In this document: positions 8,768-17,634 of the stretch, piece by piece | How positions within the stretch are numbered: the stretch's first letter is position 1 | How the letters are laid out: the number at the start of each line of letters is the position of its first letter | Source: Microbacterium flavescens | GTDB lineage: Bacteria > Actinomycetota > Actinomycetes > Actinomycetales > Microbacteriaceae | DNA: 64,000 nt | Assembly (NCBI RefSeq): GCF_018588945.1 | Contig: NZ_JAFIWA010000002.1 | Coordinates: forward strand, 310,001 to 374,000 | Direction: 5' to 3' | The notes under the pieces: generated by a model | What the model was told of the DNA's origin: nothing | What the model saw: the letters and a program-made list of their open reading frames with translations, nothing else | Databases searched by the model: none | Translations under genes and position numbers: made by a program

Positions 8768-9175
8768 ATGACCACCACCGCACTCGCCTACTGCCCGATC
8801 ACGGTCGACGACGTCGAGGCCGCGATCCCGTTCTACCGTGACGGTCTCGGCCTCGAGATCGTCAATGACGTGTCATACGACGGTCACCGCTGGCTCAGCT
8901 TCGGATTCGCGGGCCAGGAGGGACTGGCCGTCGTCCTCTCCGACCCGACCGCCGGCCGCTCGCCGGAAGACGGCGACGCCCTGCAGCGGCTCGTCGTGAA
9001 GGGCTCCGGCCCCGGCCCCTACGTGTTCACCACCGACGACATCGACGCGACGTTCGAGCGCCTGCGCGCGTCCGGCGCGGAGGTGCTGCAGGAGCCGATC
9101 GTGCAGGACTGGGGGCCGCGCGACTGCGCGTTCCGCGATCCTGCGGGCAACCACATCCGCATCAATCAGGCCTGA
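8768..9175 (+). CDS. VOC (glyoxalase/bleomycin-resistance) family protein
   Basis: 135 residues: one VOC module of two beta-alpha-beta-beta-beta units, with ITVDDVEAAIPFYRDGLGL near the N-terminus and WGPRDCAFRDPAGNHIRI at the C-terminus. The final Asp-Pro-X-Gly-Asn signature is typical. Single-module proteins usually dimerise; members include glyoxalases, dioxygenases and antibiotic-binding proteins, and the substrate is unknown here. Probably controlled by the preceding AraC-type protein. Confidence 0.85.
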   Translation: MTTTALAYCPITVDDVEAAIPFYRDGLGLEIVNDVSYDGHRWLSFGFAGQEGLAVVLSDPTAGRSPEDGDALQRLVVKGSGPGPYVFTTDDIDATFERLRASGAEVLQEPIVQDWGPRDCAFRDPAGNHIRINQA

Positions 9176-9331
9176 GTCGGGGCGACGGCATGTGCCTCCC
9201 GTGGGAAGCCGCCGCCCGCCTCGCCGCGGCGGCTTCCGACTCGGCGACGGAGGAATCCGGACGCCGCGACGCCGGACTCGCGCTCGTCGGGAGCGAGCCC
9301 GAGAACCGGCCTCGCACGGAGAACCGGCCGG

Positions 9332-9344
9332 TAGCCTGGATCGG
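9332..9344 (+). promoter_or_regulatory. Leaderless promoter of hypothetical gene
   Basis: TAGCCT (9332-9337), seven bases, GTG 9345. Confidence 0.55.
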
Positions 9345-9983
9345 GTGAGCGACGAGTCCAGGGACTTCCACAAGCCCGTCAAGCGCCCCGCCGAGCTCTT
9401 CGACCGGCTGTTCGCCGCCGAGGATCCGGCCGAGGTCTCCCGGGTCGCCCACTCGACCGCTCACGCGCTGCTGGCGCGGGTGAGGGAAGACCCCGACGGG
9501 CAGGTCGTCGACCGGCTCGTGGCGTTCACCGACGAGCACGGTATCGACGACATCGCCGAGCTGTGGTCGAGGTCGCCCGCGAAGACCCTGCCGGGGGCGC
9601 TCTGGCGCCTCTACCTGCTGCAGCTCATGATCCACGACGATCCGCGCACTGCGGCGCTGCTGTACGAGCGCGGCCGCGACGAGCTGGCGTCGGCCGACGC
9701 CGTGGTCGCCGGGGCGCCGTCGCCGGCCGGACCCGATGAGCTCGTGGCGCTGATCGACCAGATCCTCCGGGGGCTGTTCGAGGGGGACTTCGCCGTCGCG
9801 CTCGACCGGGCGGCGGCGTTCTGCCGCGTGCAGGCGTCCGGGGCGACGCATCTCGCCGACGACTACGAGAACACCGAGCCCGAGCGGGCGTCGGCCTTCA
9901 CGACGCGTGCCCTGCGCCTCGCCGACTACGGAATCGATCTGACTGCGTGCGCCGCGCTGTGGCGCCGGGACTCGCTGACCTGA
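9345..9983 (+). CDS. Conserved hypothetical protein
   Basis: 212 residues, soluble and largely alpha-helical, with no signal peptide or membrane segment and no motif I recognise. It opens with SDESRDFHKPVKRPAELFDRLF; a mid-region with many Leu/Ala helices (PGALWRLYLLQLMIHDDPR) suggests an all-helical fold. I chose the GTG at 9345 because of the well-placed -10 box; the reading frame stays open upstream to 9192. Similar proteins are, as I recall, annotated only as hypothetical. Confidence 0.7.
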   Translation: MSDESRDFHKPVKRPAELFDRLFAAEDPAEVSRVAHSTAHALLARVREDPDGQVVDRLVAFTDEHGIDDIAELWSRSPAKTLPGALWRLYLLQLMIHDDPRTAALLYERGRDELASADAVVAGAPSPAGPDELVALIDQILRGLFEGDFAVALDRAAAFCRVQASGATHLADDYENTEPERASAFTTRALRLADYGIDLTACAALWRRDSLT

Positions 9984-10144
9984 CGGCTGAGCCGGGTTGT
10001 CCGGTGCCCGGAGACGATGGTGCCGGGCCGCAGAACGCCTCTCGGCGCGAGGCCGCTCGCAGCGGCAGAAGATGGAGCCCGGGGTTACTGCGGCCCGGCC
10101 GAACAAGTGTAACCGAGTGCGTCGCGACGGTATTCCCGACGGCT

Positions 10145-10157
10145 TAGGCTCGGACGC
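10145..10157 (+). promoter_or_regulatory. Leaderless promoter of pabC-like gene
   Basis: TAGGCT (10145-10150), seven bases, ATG 10158. Confidence 0.55.
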
Positions 10158-11045
10158 ATGGCCCTGAGTTTCGCGCTCGTCATCGACCCCGCGGCATCCG
10201 ATGACTCCCGCACCGACTTCGCCGGCACGTTCCGCGTGATCGACGCCACCGCCCCCGCACTCAGCGTCGGCGAGCTCAGCACGCAGCGCGGCGACGGCAT
10301 CTTCGAGTCGGTGGGCGTCGTCGACCGGCACCCGCAGGAGCTCATCGCCCACCTCGACCGGCTCGCGCACTCCGCGTCGCTGTGCGACCTTCCCGTGCCG
10401 AACCGCGAGCAGTGGCGCCAGGCCGTCTTCACGGCGGCCGAGCACTGCCCGGAGCAGGGCGAAGGCGTGATCAAGCTCATGCTCAGCCGCGGCATCGAGC
10501 ACGGCCCCACGCCGACCGCGTGGGTCACCGCTGCCCGGGCACCCGACAACACCGGGGTGAGGGAGCGCGGCATCCGCGTCGTGACGCTCGACCGCGGCTA
10601 CTCGATCGACACCCCCGCCCGGGCGCCGTGGCTGCTGCTCGGCGCGAAGACCCTGTCGTACGCGGTCAACATGGCCGCGCTGCGCGAGGCCAAGCGCCGC
10701 GGCGCCGACGACGCGATCTTCGTCTCCTCCGACGGCTTCGTGCTCGAGGCGCCGACGTCGTCGCTGGTGCTCAAGGAGGGCGACCGGTTCGTCACGCCGG
10801 CGCCGAACGGCGGCATCCTGCACGGCACGACCCAGCTCGGGCTCTTCGACCATCTCGCGAGCCTCGGCCACGAGACGGCGTACGAGACGATCCCCGTCGG
10901 GCGCCTCGCCACCGCGGATGCCGCGTGGCTGCTCTCCAGCGTGCGCCTGGCCGTGCCGATCATCGCGATCGACGGCGCCGAACTGACGGCCGACCGCGAG
11001 CTGACGGCATCCTTCAATCAGTTCCTGCTGAGCCCCCGCGCCTGA
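10158..11045 (+). CDS. pabC: Class IV aminotransferase, aminodeoxychorismate lyase-like
   Basis: 295 residues of fold-type IV PLP enzyme. The Schiff-base lysine is K164 in LLGAKTLSYAVNMAALREA, with the substrate-loop motif STQRGDGIFESV (about 41-52) and the phosphate-binding LEAPTSSLVL segment. The family includes 4-amino-4-deoxychorismate lyase (p-aminobenzoate for folate), branched-chain aminotransferases and D-amino-acid transaminases. The overall pattern fits PabC best, but no pabA/pabB neighbour confirms it. Confidence 0.78.
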   Translation: MALSFALVIDPAASDDSRTDFAGTFRVIDATAPALSVGELSTQRGDGIFESVGVVDRHPQELIAHLDRLAHSASLCDLPVPNREQWRQAVFTAAEHCPEQGEGVIKLMLSRGIEHGPTPTAWVTAARAPDNTGVRERGIRVVTLDRGYSIDTPARAPWLLLGAKTLSYAVNMAALREAKRRGADDAIFVSSDGFVLEAPTSSLVLKEGDRFVTPAPNGGILHGTTQLGLFDHLASLGHETAYETIPVGRLATADAAWLLSSVRLAVPIIAIDGAELTADRELTASFNQFLLSPRA

Positions 11046-11077
11046 TCGGGCGCCGCCCGCGCCTCGCCTCGCCTCGT

Positions 11078-11157
11078 CGCAACATCGGAGATCGTGTCCG
11101 ACACGCCGGTGGAGGGATGCCGCGCCCGGCGTGCCGCAGACGATCTCCGATTCTGCG
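11078..11157. repeat. Extragenic palindrome, copy 1
   Basis: About 80 bp. Outer arms 11078-11094 (CGCAACATCGGAGATCG) and 11141-11157 pair with two mismatches; inner arms CACGCCGG/CCGGCGTG form a second stem around a loop containing GGATGCC. It lies immediately after the DUF559 stop. Confidence 0.85.
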
Positions 11158-11175
11158 GCACGCGGTCGACAGGGG

Positions 11176-12012
11176 TCAGGCCAGATGCAGACCGCGGTCG
11201 ATTGCGCCGAGGATGGCGAGCTCGACCGTCTCCCAGTCGTGGACGACCATCGCGTAGTCGAACCGGAGGGTGACGAACCCCCACGCCGCGGCGTTCGCAT
11301 CGCGGACGAGATCCTTGTGCCGGTGCGACTCGCCGTCATGATTGACGACTCCGTCGACCTCGATGATCAGCCGCTCGCCGATCAGGAAGTCCACGACGCC
11401 GACCGAGGCGAGGCGCACCTGCGTGCGGATCGCGAGGCCGTAGGGCCGCAGGCGCCATCGGAGGAGCGACTCGAGTCCGCTGTCGGCATCGGAGCGGGAG
11501 AACGCGATGGCGTCTCGGCCCGCGTCGTTCGTGTGAGCCCGCAGCCACGCCAGCCCGCGCCGGGAGATGCGCCGCTGGCGCCGGGCCGACTCGAGCGCGA
11601 CGAAGAAGTCCTCGACCCCGCGGCACAGCAGGATCTGCCGCAGCACTCTCGGTACCGACGGGATGCCGAACACGTTCTTCGCGCCCGCCGCGTCCCAGTG
11701 GCCGATGCAGGCGCAGTCGTCGTGGGCGTACGCGCGTCCGTGCGCTCGCAGCCAGACGTGCACCTGCTCCTCCTCCTCCTCCTGTCCGCAGACCCAGAGC
11801 CCCAGATGCCGTGCGGCGCTGACGCACGCGAGCGACCCACCATGCTCCGCCGCCCGGCGAATCGCATCGCATGCACCGTCGGAGGCGTAGACGCCCCGAC
11901 GCAGCCGCACCAGCGATCCGTCGCGGAGTCCTGCGGTGACAGCCCCGCGACCGAGCCCCGCCCCGCGCAGCTCGCGCAGCGAGCGCACGGCCGGCTGGGT
12001 GGTGGAGCACAT
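11176..12012 (-). CDS. DUF559-domain (Vsr/HJR-like nuclease fold) protein with AbiEi-like N-terminus
   Basis: 278 residues. The N-terminal third resembles an AbiEi-type winged helix (AVTAGLRDGSLVRLRRGVYA). The C-terminal DUF559 domain (about 175-278) has candidate PD-(D/E)XK residues E181, D208, E218 and D220 within VDFLIGERLIIEVDG, followed by KDLVRDANAAAWGF. A polyglutamate run sits at 79-83. I chose ATG 12012; upstream in-frame sequence runs through repeat copy 2 and is unlikely to be coding. Three palindromes flank the gene. Function unknown; nuclease activity is inferred from fold only. Confidence 0.8.
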   Translation of the reverse strand: MCSTTQPAVRSLRELRGAGLGRGAVTAGLRDGSLVRLRRGVYASDGACDAIRRAAEHGGSLACVSAARHLGLWVCGQEEEEEQVHVWLRAHGRAYAHDDCACIGHWDAAGAKNVFGIPSVPRVLRQILLCRGVEDFFVALESARRQRRISRRGLAWLRAHTNDAGRDAIAFSRSDADSGLESLLRWRLRPYGLAIRTQVRLASVGVVDFLIGERLIIEVDGVVNHDGESHRHKDLVRDANAAAWGFVTLRFDYAMVVHDWETVELAILGAIDRGLHLA

Positions 12013-12110
12013 CGCTCCAGCGTGCGCGGGCCGCGGCATCCGCTCGCTGCCGAAGGCTCCGCCCGTGGACAGCCGACGGCCCAGGCCCCCTCGGGAGGAG
12101 GCGCCGCCGC

Positions 12111-12190
12111 CGCAACATCGGAGATCGTGTCCGACACGCCGGTGGAGGGATGCCGCGCCCCGGCGTGTCCCCAAGATCTCCGACGTTGCG
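12111..12190. repeat. Extragenic palindrome, copy 2
   Basis: Outer arms 12111-12126 and 12175-12190 pair almost perfectly; the inner stem ACACGCCGG/CCGGCGTGT encloses GGATGCC. It lies about 100 bases upstream of the DUF559 start. The gap 12013-12416 contains only copies 2 and 3, their flanks and the palindromes next to pstB. Confidence 0.85.
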
Positions 12191-12259
12191 GCAACGGACA
12201 GGGGCTGGGCGCCGGTCAGGCCGACGACGGTCGTGGCCCTCAGGAGGAGGCGCCGTCGT

Positions 12260-12338
12260 CGCAACATCGGAGATCGTGCCCGACACGCCGGTGGTGGGAT
12301 GCCGCGCCCCGGCGTGTCGCGGGGATATCCGAGGTTGC
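12260..12338. repeat. Extragenic palindrome, copy 3
   Basis: Same left arm as copies 1 and 2 (12260-12275); right arm 12324-12338 is more degraded (GATATCC for GATCTCC). It shares the GGAGGAGGCGCCG left flank with copy 2, suggesting local duplication. Confidence 0.83.
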
Positions 12339-12360
12339 CACAGTCGGGCGGGCTACCCGT

Positions 12361-12390
12361 GTCTCGATACGCGCTGGCGCGCTACTCGAC
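12361..12390. repeat. Imperfect palindromic repeat next to pstB
   Basis: GTCTCGATAC and CTACTCGAC flank CGCGCTGGCGCG. The core GCGCTGGCGCGCTAC recurs in the adjacent pstB hairpin, so the two may share origin. Confidence 0.5.
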
Positions 12391-12395
12391 AACCG

Positions 12396-12416
12396 GGTTC
12401 GGGTAGCGCTGGCGCG

Positions 12417-12427
<11 letters not shown>
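12396..12427 (-). terminator. pst operon terminator hairpin
   Basis: 14-bp perfect stem GGTTCGGGTAGCGC with its complement and a four-base loop, overlapping the pstB stop codon (12417-12419). No T-run follows, so it may act as an mRNA 3' barrier rather than a classic terminator. Confidence 0.55.
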
Positions 12428-13196
<769 letters not shown>

Positions 13197-13230
13197 GATT
13201 CCTCGGGTTTCGATTCGGTTCGGGGGGCCG

Positions 13231-14340
13231 TCAGCGGCCGAGCTTGGGGGAGTAGATCTTCGCGACGAGACGCGCGACCAGGTTGAGCAGCATCACGATG
13301 ACGATCAGGACGAGCGCGGCCGCCCAGGCTCGGTCGTGATATGCCTGCACGGGAATGCCGGCGTTCATGTACTGCGTGTACGCGAACACGGGCAGCGTCA
13401 TCATGCGGCCCTCGAAGAGGTTGTAGTTCATCGACGTCGCGACGCCGGCCGTCAGCAGCAGGGGGGCCGTCTCGCCGATGACGCGCGAGATCGACAGCAT
13501 GACACCCGTGGTGATGCCGGCGATGGACGTCGGCAGGACGACCTTGGTGATCGTGAGCCACTTGGGCACGCCGAGGGCGTATGACGCCTCACGCAGCTCG
13601 TTCGGCACGAGGCGCAGCATCTCCTCGCTCGAGCGGACCACGACGGGGATCATGAGCACCGAGAGCGCGATCGAGCCCATGATGCCCATGCGGATGCCCG
13701 GTCCGAAGATCAGCGCGAACAGCGCGTAGGCGAACAGACCCGCGACGATCGAGGGGATGCCGGTCATGACGTCCACGAGGAACGTGATGCCCTGGGCCAG
13801 ACGCTTGCCCGCGCCGTACTCGACCAGGTAGATCGCCGTGAAGATGCCGATCGGGATCGAGATGACGGCCGCAGCGAGCGTGATGAGAAGGGTGCCGACC
13901 ACCGCGTGCAGCGCACCGCCGCCTTCGCCGACGACGTTGCGCATCGAGCTCGAGAAGAACTCGGCGCTGAGGCCCGCGATGCCGTTGACGAGGACGGTCC
14001 AGGCCACCGAGACGAGCGGCACCATGGCGACGGCGAATGCAGCCGTCACGACGCCCGTGACGAGGCGGTCGACGCCCTTGCGGCGACCCTCGACGAGGCT
14101 TGAGATCGCGGTGATGAGTACGAGGTAGACGACGGCGGTGACGACGGCCCACCCCGCGACGCTGAACTCCGAGCCGCCGGCCATCGCGAGGATGCCGAAG
14201 ACCAGCGCCGTGATGAGGGTGCTCGCCCCGAGGATCGCCCACGGCGCCCAGACCGGAAGGTGGCCGCTGGTGAGGCGCTGGTGTTCGCGCACCGGTGCCG
14301 GCGACGGCGCCTGGGTCGAGGGAGCGGTCAGAGTGGTCAT
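13231..14340 (-). CDS. pstA: Phosphate ABC transporter permease PstA
   Basis: 369 residues, longer than the usual about 290 because of an N-terminal extension with two extra hydrophobic segments (about 30-85). The core carries the membrane helices and the permease EAA-type loop ending in [19 protein letters not shown]. One base separates it from pstC. It forms the channel with PstC. Confidence 0.95.
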   Translation of the reverse strand: MTTLTAPSTQAPSPAPVREHQRLTSGHLPVWAPWAILGASTLITALVFGILAMAGGSEFSVAGWAVVTAVVYLVLITAISSLVEGRRKGVDRLVTGVVTAAFAVAMVPLVSVAWTVLVNGIAGLSAEFFSSSMRNVVGEGGGALHAVVGTLLITLAAAVISIPIGIFTAIYLVEYGAGKRLAQGITFLVDVMTGIPSIVAGLFAYALFALIFGPGIRMGIMGSIALSVLMIPVVVRSSEEMLRLVPNELREASYALGVPKWLTITKVVLPTSIAGITTGVMLSISRVIGETAPLLLTAGVATSMNYNLFEGRMMTLPVFAYTQYMNAGIPVQAYHDRAWAAALVLIVIVMLLNLVARLVAKIYSPKLGR

Positions 14341-14341
14341 G

Positions 14342-15286
14342 TCAGTTGGCTCCCGAGAATTCCTTGCGCCGACTGACGATCCAGCGTGCGATCGCGTTCA
14401 CGGCGAAGGTGACGACGAAGAGGATGAGACCCGTCGCGATGAGCACGTTGATGTTCGCGCCGTACGCCTCGGGGAAGGTCAGCGCGATGTTCGCCGGAAT
14501 CGTGCTGGGGTTCTCGGAGGTGAAGAGCTTGAAGGTGACCACGCCGGTCGCCGAGAGCACCATCGCCACGGCCATCGTCTCGCCGAGGGCGCGGCCGAGG
14601 CCGAGCATCGAGGCCGAGACGATTCCGCTCCGCCCGAATGGGAAGACCGCCATCCGCACCATCTCCCAGCGCGTGGCCCCGAGCGCCAGGGCGGCCTCCT
14701 CATGCAGCACGGGCGTCTGGAGGAAGATCTCGCGGCAGATCGCGGTGATGATCGGCACCACCATGACGGCGAGCACGATGGCGGCGGTGAAGATCGTCCG
14801 GCCGGTGGCCGAGACGGTCCCGCCGAACAGCGGGAACCATCCCATGTGGACGTTCAGCCACGCGTACACGGGCTGCACGGCGGGGGCGAGCACGATGATG
14901 CCCCACAGGCCGAAGACGACGGAGGGCACCGCGGCGAGCAGGTCGACGACGTAACCCAGCCCCTGCGCGAGACGGCGCGGCGCGTAGTGCGAGATGAAGA
15001 GTGCGACCGAGACGGCCAGCGGCACGGCCATGAGCAGTGCGAGGAGGGAGGCCCACACGGTGCCGAACACGAGCGGCCACACGTAGTCCCAGAAGTCCGT
15101 CGCGAGCAGCGAGGCGGTGTCGCCGGTGGCGGTCAGGCCGGGGATCGACTGGACGATGAGGAAGATCGCGACGGCGGCGAGCGTCACGAGGATCATGCTG
15201 CCCGCAGCGAGCGCCGTGCCCGAGAACCAGCGGTCTCCGCGCCGTTGCCTGACCTTGCCCGGTGCCGGGGCTGTGGTCGTCGTCAT
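14342..15286 (-). CDS. pstC: Phosphate ABC transporter permease PstC
   Basis: 314 residues. The N-terminal helix is followed by a periplasmic loop, then the BPD_transp_1 permease domain with the EAALALGATRWEMVRMAVFP coupling loop. The ATG at 15286 follows a purine-rich AAGGACACC stretch. A strong hairpin separates it from pstS. Confidence 0.95.
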   Translation of the reverse strand: MTTTTAPAPGKVRQRRGDRWFSGTALAAGSMILVTLAAVAIFLIVQSIPGLTATGDTASLLATDFWDYVWPLVFGTVWASLLALLMAVPLAVSVALFISHYAPRRLAQGLGYVVDLLAAVPSVVFGLWGIIVLAPAVQPVYAWLNVHMGWFPLFGGTVSATGRTIFTAAIVLAVMVVPIITAICREIFLQTPVLHEEAALALGATRWEMVRMAVFPFGRSGIVSASMLGLGRALGETMAVAMVLSATGVVTFKLFTSENPSTIPANIALTFPEAYGANINVLIATGLILFVVTFAVNAIARWIVSRRKEFSGAN

Positions 15287-15315
15287 GGTGTCCTTCTGGT
15301 TCGCTTTGCTGGGGG

Positions 15316-15352
15316 TGAGACCCGGCCCGGCGATGCACCGGGCCGGGTCTCA
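15316..15352 (-). terminator. Intercistronic hairpin between pstS and pstC
   Basis: Perfect 15-bp stem (TGAGACCCGGCCCGG with its complement) and seven-base loop. Its position inside the operon suggests partial termination or 3'-end protection that yields excess pstS mRNA over the permease genes. Confidence 0.75.
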
Positions 15353-15358
15353 ACGGTT

Positions 15359-16471
15359 CTAGTCCGTGACGATCGTCTCGATCGCCGCGTCGATCTGCTC
15401 GCGCAGCGTCTCCGAGATGGGTGCGTTGCCGGCGGCGGCTGCTGCGGCGTCCTGGCCCTCGGGGCTGGCGACGAACTGCAGGTACCCCTTGACGATCGGC
15501 GCGACAGCCGGGTCGGCGTACTCCTGGCACGCGATCATGTAGCTCACGAGCACGATCGGGTAGACGCCGGCCTCCTCCGAGGTGCGGTCGAGGGCGATGG
15601 CGAGGTCTCCCTCGCCGCGACCCTCCTCGAACGGCGACGCGTCGACGATGGCGGCTGCGGCCTCGGGCGAGTAGGCGACGAACTCATCGCCGACCTGCAC
15701 GGCCGCGGTCGACAGGCCCTCCTCGGCAGCGCGCGACGCGTCGGCGTAGCCGACGGTGCCGTTGCCGCCGGCGACGGCGGACACCACGCCCGACGTGCCC
15801 TGCGCGGCCTCACCGCTGTCGAGCGGCCACACGCCGTCCGGCTCGGCGGTCCACGCCTCGGGCGCGGCCTGGAAGAGGTAGTCGGTGAAGTTCTCGGTCG
15901 TGCCCGAGTCGTCGGCGCGGTGAACCGGCGTCACGGCAAGGTCGGGAAGCTCGACGCCCTCGTTCAGGGCGGCGATCGCCGGGTCGTTCCACTTCGTGAT
16001 CGCGCCGGAGAACATGCCGGCGATGGTCGCTGCGTCGAGGTTCAGCGCGTCGACGCCTTCGACGTTGAAGATGACGGCGATCGGCGAGATGTAGGTCGGC
16101 AGCTCGATGATGCCCGATCCGTCGACGCAGCCGTCGAAGGGACCGGCCTCGAGCTCTTCGATCTTGAACGCGCGGTCCGATCCGGCGAACGGGAAGGCGC
16201 CGGCCTGGAACGACTCGCGGCCCGCGCCCGAGCCGGCCGGGTCGTAGGTGATGGTGACGTCGGGGTTCGCGATCTGGAAACCGGACGTCCATGCGGTGAC
16301 GGCGACTTCCTGCGACGACGCGCCGCCGCCGGCGATCTCGCCGGACAGGTCCGAGGTGGTGGGTGCGTCGGTGCTGCCACCGGCGGGCACCTCGTTTGCG
16401 GCGCAGCCGGCGAGGGCGAGGGCCGCGACTGCGGCGACAGCGCCCACCTGGGCGATGCGGGAGATCTTCAC
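15359..16471 (-). CDS. pstS: Phosphate-binding lipoprotein PstS
   Basis: 370 residues. Signal peptide with lipobox LAGC (C23), then a periplasmic-binding fold with the phosphate-contact segments GGGASSQE, GSDRAFK and ADDSGTTENFTDYL. It captures phosphate outside the membrane for PstCAB. GTG start, preceded by AAGGA eight bases upstream. A PHO box lies about 120 bases upstream. Confidence 0.96.
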   Translation of the reverse strand: MKISRIAQVGAVAAVAALALAGCAANEVPAGGSTDAPTTSDLSGEIAGGGASSQEVAVTAWTSGFQIANPDVTITYDPAGSGAGRESFQAGAFPFAGSDRAFKIEELEAGPFDGCVDGSGIIELPTYISPIAVIFNVEGVDALNLDAATIAGMFSGAITKWNDPAIAALNEGVELPDLAVTPVHRADDSGTTENFTDYLFQAAPEAWTAEPDGVWPLDSGEAAQGTSGVVSAVAGGNGTVGYADASRAAEEGLSTAAVQVGDEFVAYSPEAAAAIVDASPFEEGRGEGDLAIALDRTSEEAGVYPIVLVSYMIACQEYADPAVAPIVKGYLQFVASPEGQDAAAAAAGNAPISETLREQIDAAIETIVTD

Positions 16472-16590
16472 TGTGTGAATCCTTCACGTGTCAGGGAATT
16501 GAGGCCCCGGAATTCGGGGCTTCGGGTGATGGCCCGGTGCAGGGCTCGCCTGAAACGTAGGCGCGGACTCTTAAGAGAGTGCGCTCGGAG

Positions 16591-16608
16591 GGTGAACGGG
16601 AGGTGAAC
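16591..16608 (-). promoter_or_regulatory. PHO box upstream of pstS
   Basis: Two direct GGTGAAC units (16591-16597 and 16602-16608) exactly 11 bp apart; on the transcribed strand they read GTTCACC, the PhoP/RegX3 half-site described in Streptomyces. Confidence 0.75.
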
Positions 16609-16695
16609 GGGATGCCGCCATCGGGCCGCGCGGGCACGCCGCGACGGTCCCCACCCGTCGGCGCTCCCACCCGCGGTTCGCCGCCGAGGTGCCCG

Positions 16696-17634
16696 TCAGA
16701 CCTTGGGAGTGTGGGTCTCGATGGCGACGATGCCCGAGCCCGGTGTGTCCGCCGAAAGGTGCACGACCGAGAACGCGGCGGGCTCGAGCGCCGAGGCGCT
16801 GCCGAGGTACGAGCCGCGCAGCGTGCCGGTGGCCAGCGCGATCTCGGTGAGGATCTCGGGGAGCACCGGACCGTGGCTGCACAGGACAGCGGGTTTGCGC
16901 GCGCGGACGCGCTGCCCGACCACGGTGCGTGCGTCGGACCTCCCCTCCTCCCAGGCGTCCTGGCTGATGAGGTCGGACGTGTCGATCTTCCGCGCGAGCG
17001 CAGCCGAGAGCGGCACGACGGTCTTCATGCATCGCTTGGCGGGGCTGGAGATCAGCTTGCGGGCTCCGAACGCGAGGAGCGGCCCGACGATCGACGCCGC
17101 CTGCTTCCGGCCGCGCGGTGCGAGCGGGCGCGCGGCATCCTTCCCCTCCCACTCCTCGCGGTTGATCGCCTTCGCGTGCCGGAGCACGATGATCGGGAAG
17201 GTCTGCAGCACGCCCTCGTCGACGAGCCGCATGAAGTTCTCCACGATCTCCGCGTCGACCGGATAGCTCAACCGCGCGAGGGCCTTCTTGGGGGTGACCC
17301 ACTCGAGCGCCGCGATCTCCTTGTTCGGGACGAAGGCGGATGCTCGGATCGCGGCATCCGTCGCCTCCGCCGCCCAGTAGTGGACGATCTTCTGCCGCTT
17401 GCTGGGCAGCCGGTAGCGCGAGACCCCGACGGGGATGCCGAGGGCGACGCGGATGCCGGTCTCCTCGAAGATCTCGCGCGCGGCGGTCTCGGCGAGCATC
17501 TCGCCCGGGTCCACCTTGCCCTTGGGGAGCGTCACGTCGCGGTATTTCGTCCGATGGATCAGCAGCACGAGCAGCTTGTCCTCGACGACGCGCCAGACGA
17601 CGCCTCCCGCGGCGTAGACGGCGGTCTCGGTCAT
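16696..17634 (-). CDS. mutT1: MutT1-type Nudix hydrolase fused to histidine phosphatase
   Basis: 312 residues in two domains. The Nudix domain (1-130) has an intact Nudix box from G39 to I61 (G-x5-E-x7-REIFEETGI). The histidine phosphatase domain (about 147-312) has RHA (152-154) and a later SHGPV histidine. Mycobacterial MutT1 has this layout, lies beside ppk1, and degrades 8-oxo-guanine nucleotides and dinucleoside polyphosphates. Start ATG overlaps the ppk stop by four bases, so translation is probably coupled. Confidence 0.9.
   Translation of the reverse strand: MTETAVYAAGGVVWRVVEDKLLVLLIHRTKYRDVTLPKGKVDPGEMLAETAAREIFEETGIRVALGIPVGVSRYRLPSKRQKIVHYWAAEATDAAIRASAFVPNKEIAALEWVTPKKALARLSYPVDAEIVENFMRLVDEGVLQTFPIIVLRHAKAINREEWEGKDAARPLAPRGRKQAASIVGPLLAFGARKLISSPAKRCMKTVVPLSAALARKIDTSDLISQDAWEEGRSDARTVVGQRVRARKPAVLCSHGPVLPEILTEIALATGTLRGSYLGSASALEPAAFSVVHLSADTPGSGIVAIETHTPKV

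Noticed and set aside
11176..12012. Classical AbiE abortive-infection antitoxin gene
   Set aside because: No AbiEii toxin gene is adjacent and the C-terminus is DUF559, so a toxin-antitoxin role is not supported.
12013..12416. Possible small gene in the 404-base gap before DUF559
   Set aside because: Open frames there run through the palindromes in every copy and have no start context.
14138..16606. 822-codon plus-strand open frame opposite pstA/pstC/pstS
   Set aside because: It is the antisense image of three certain pst genes; composition is His/Arg/Gly-rich as expected for shadow frames in GC-rich DNA.
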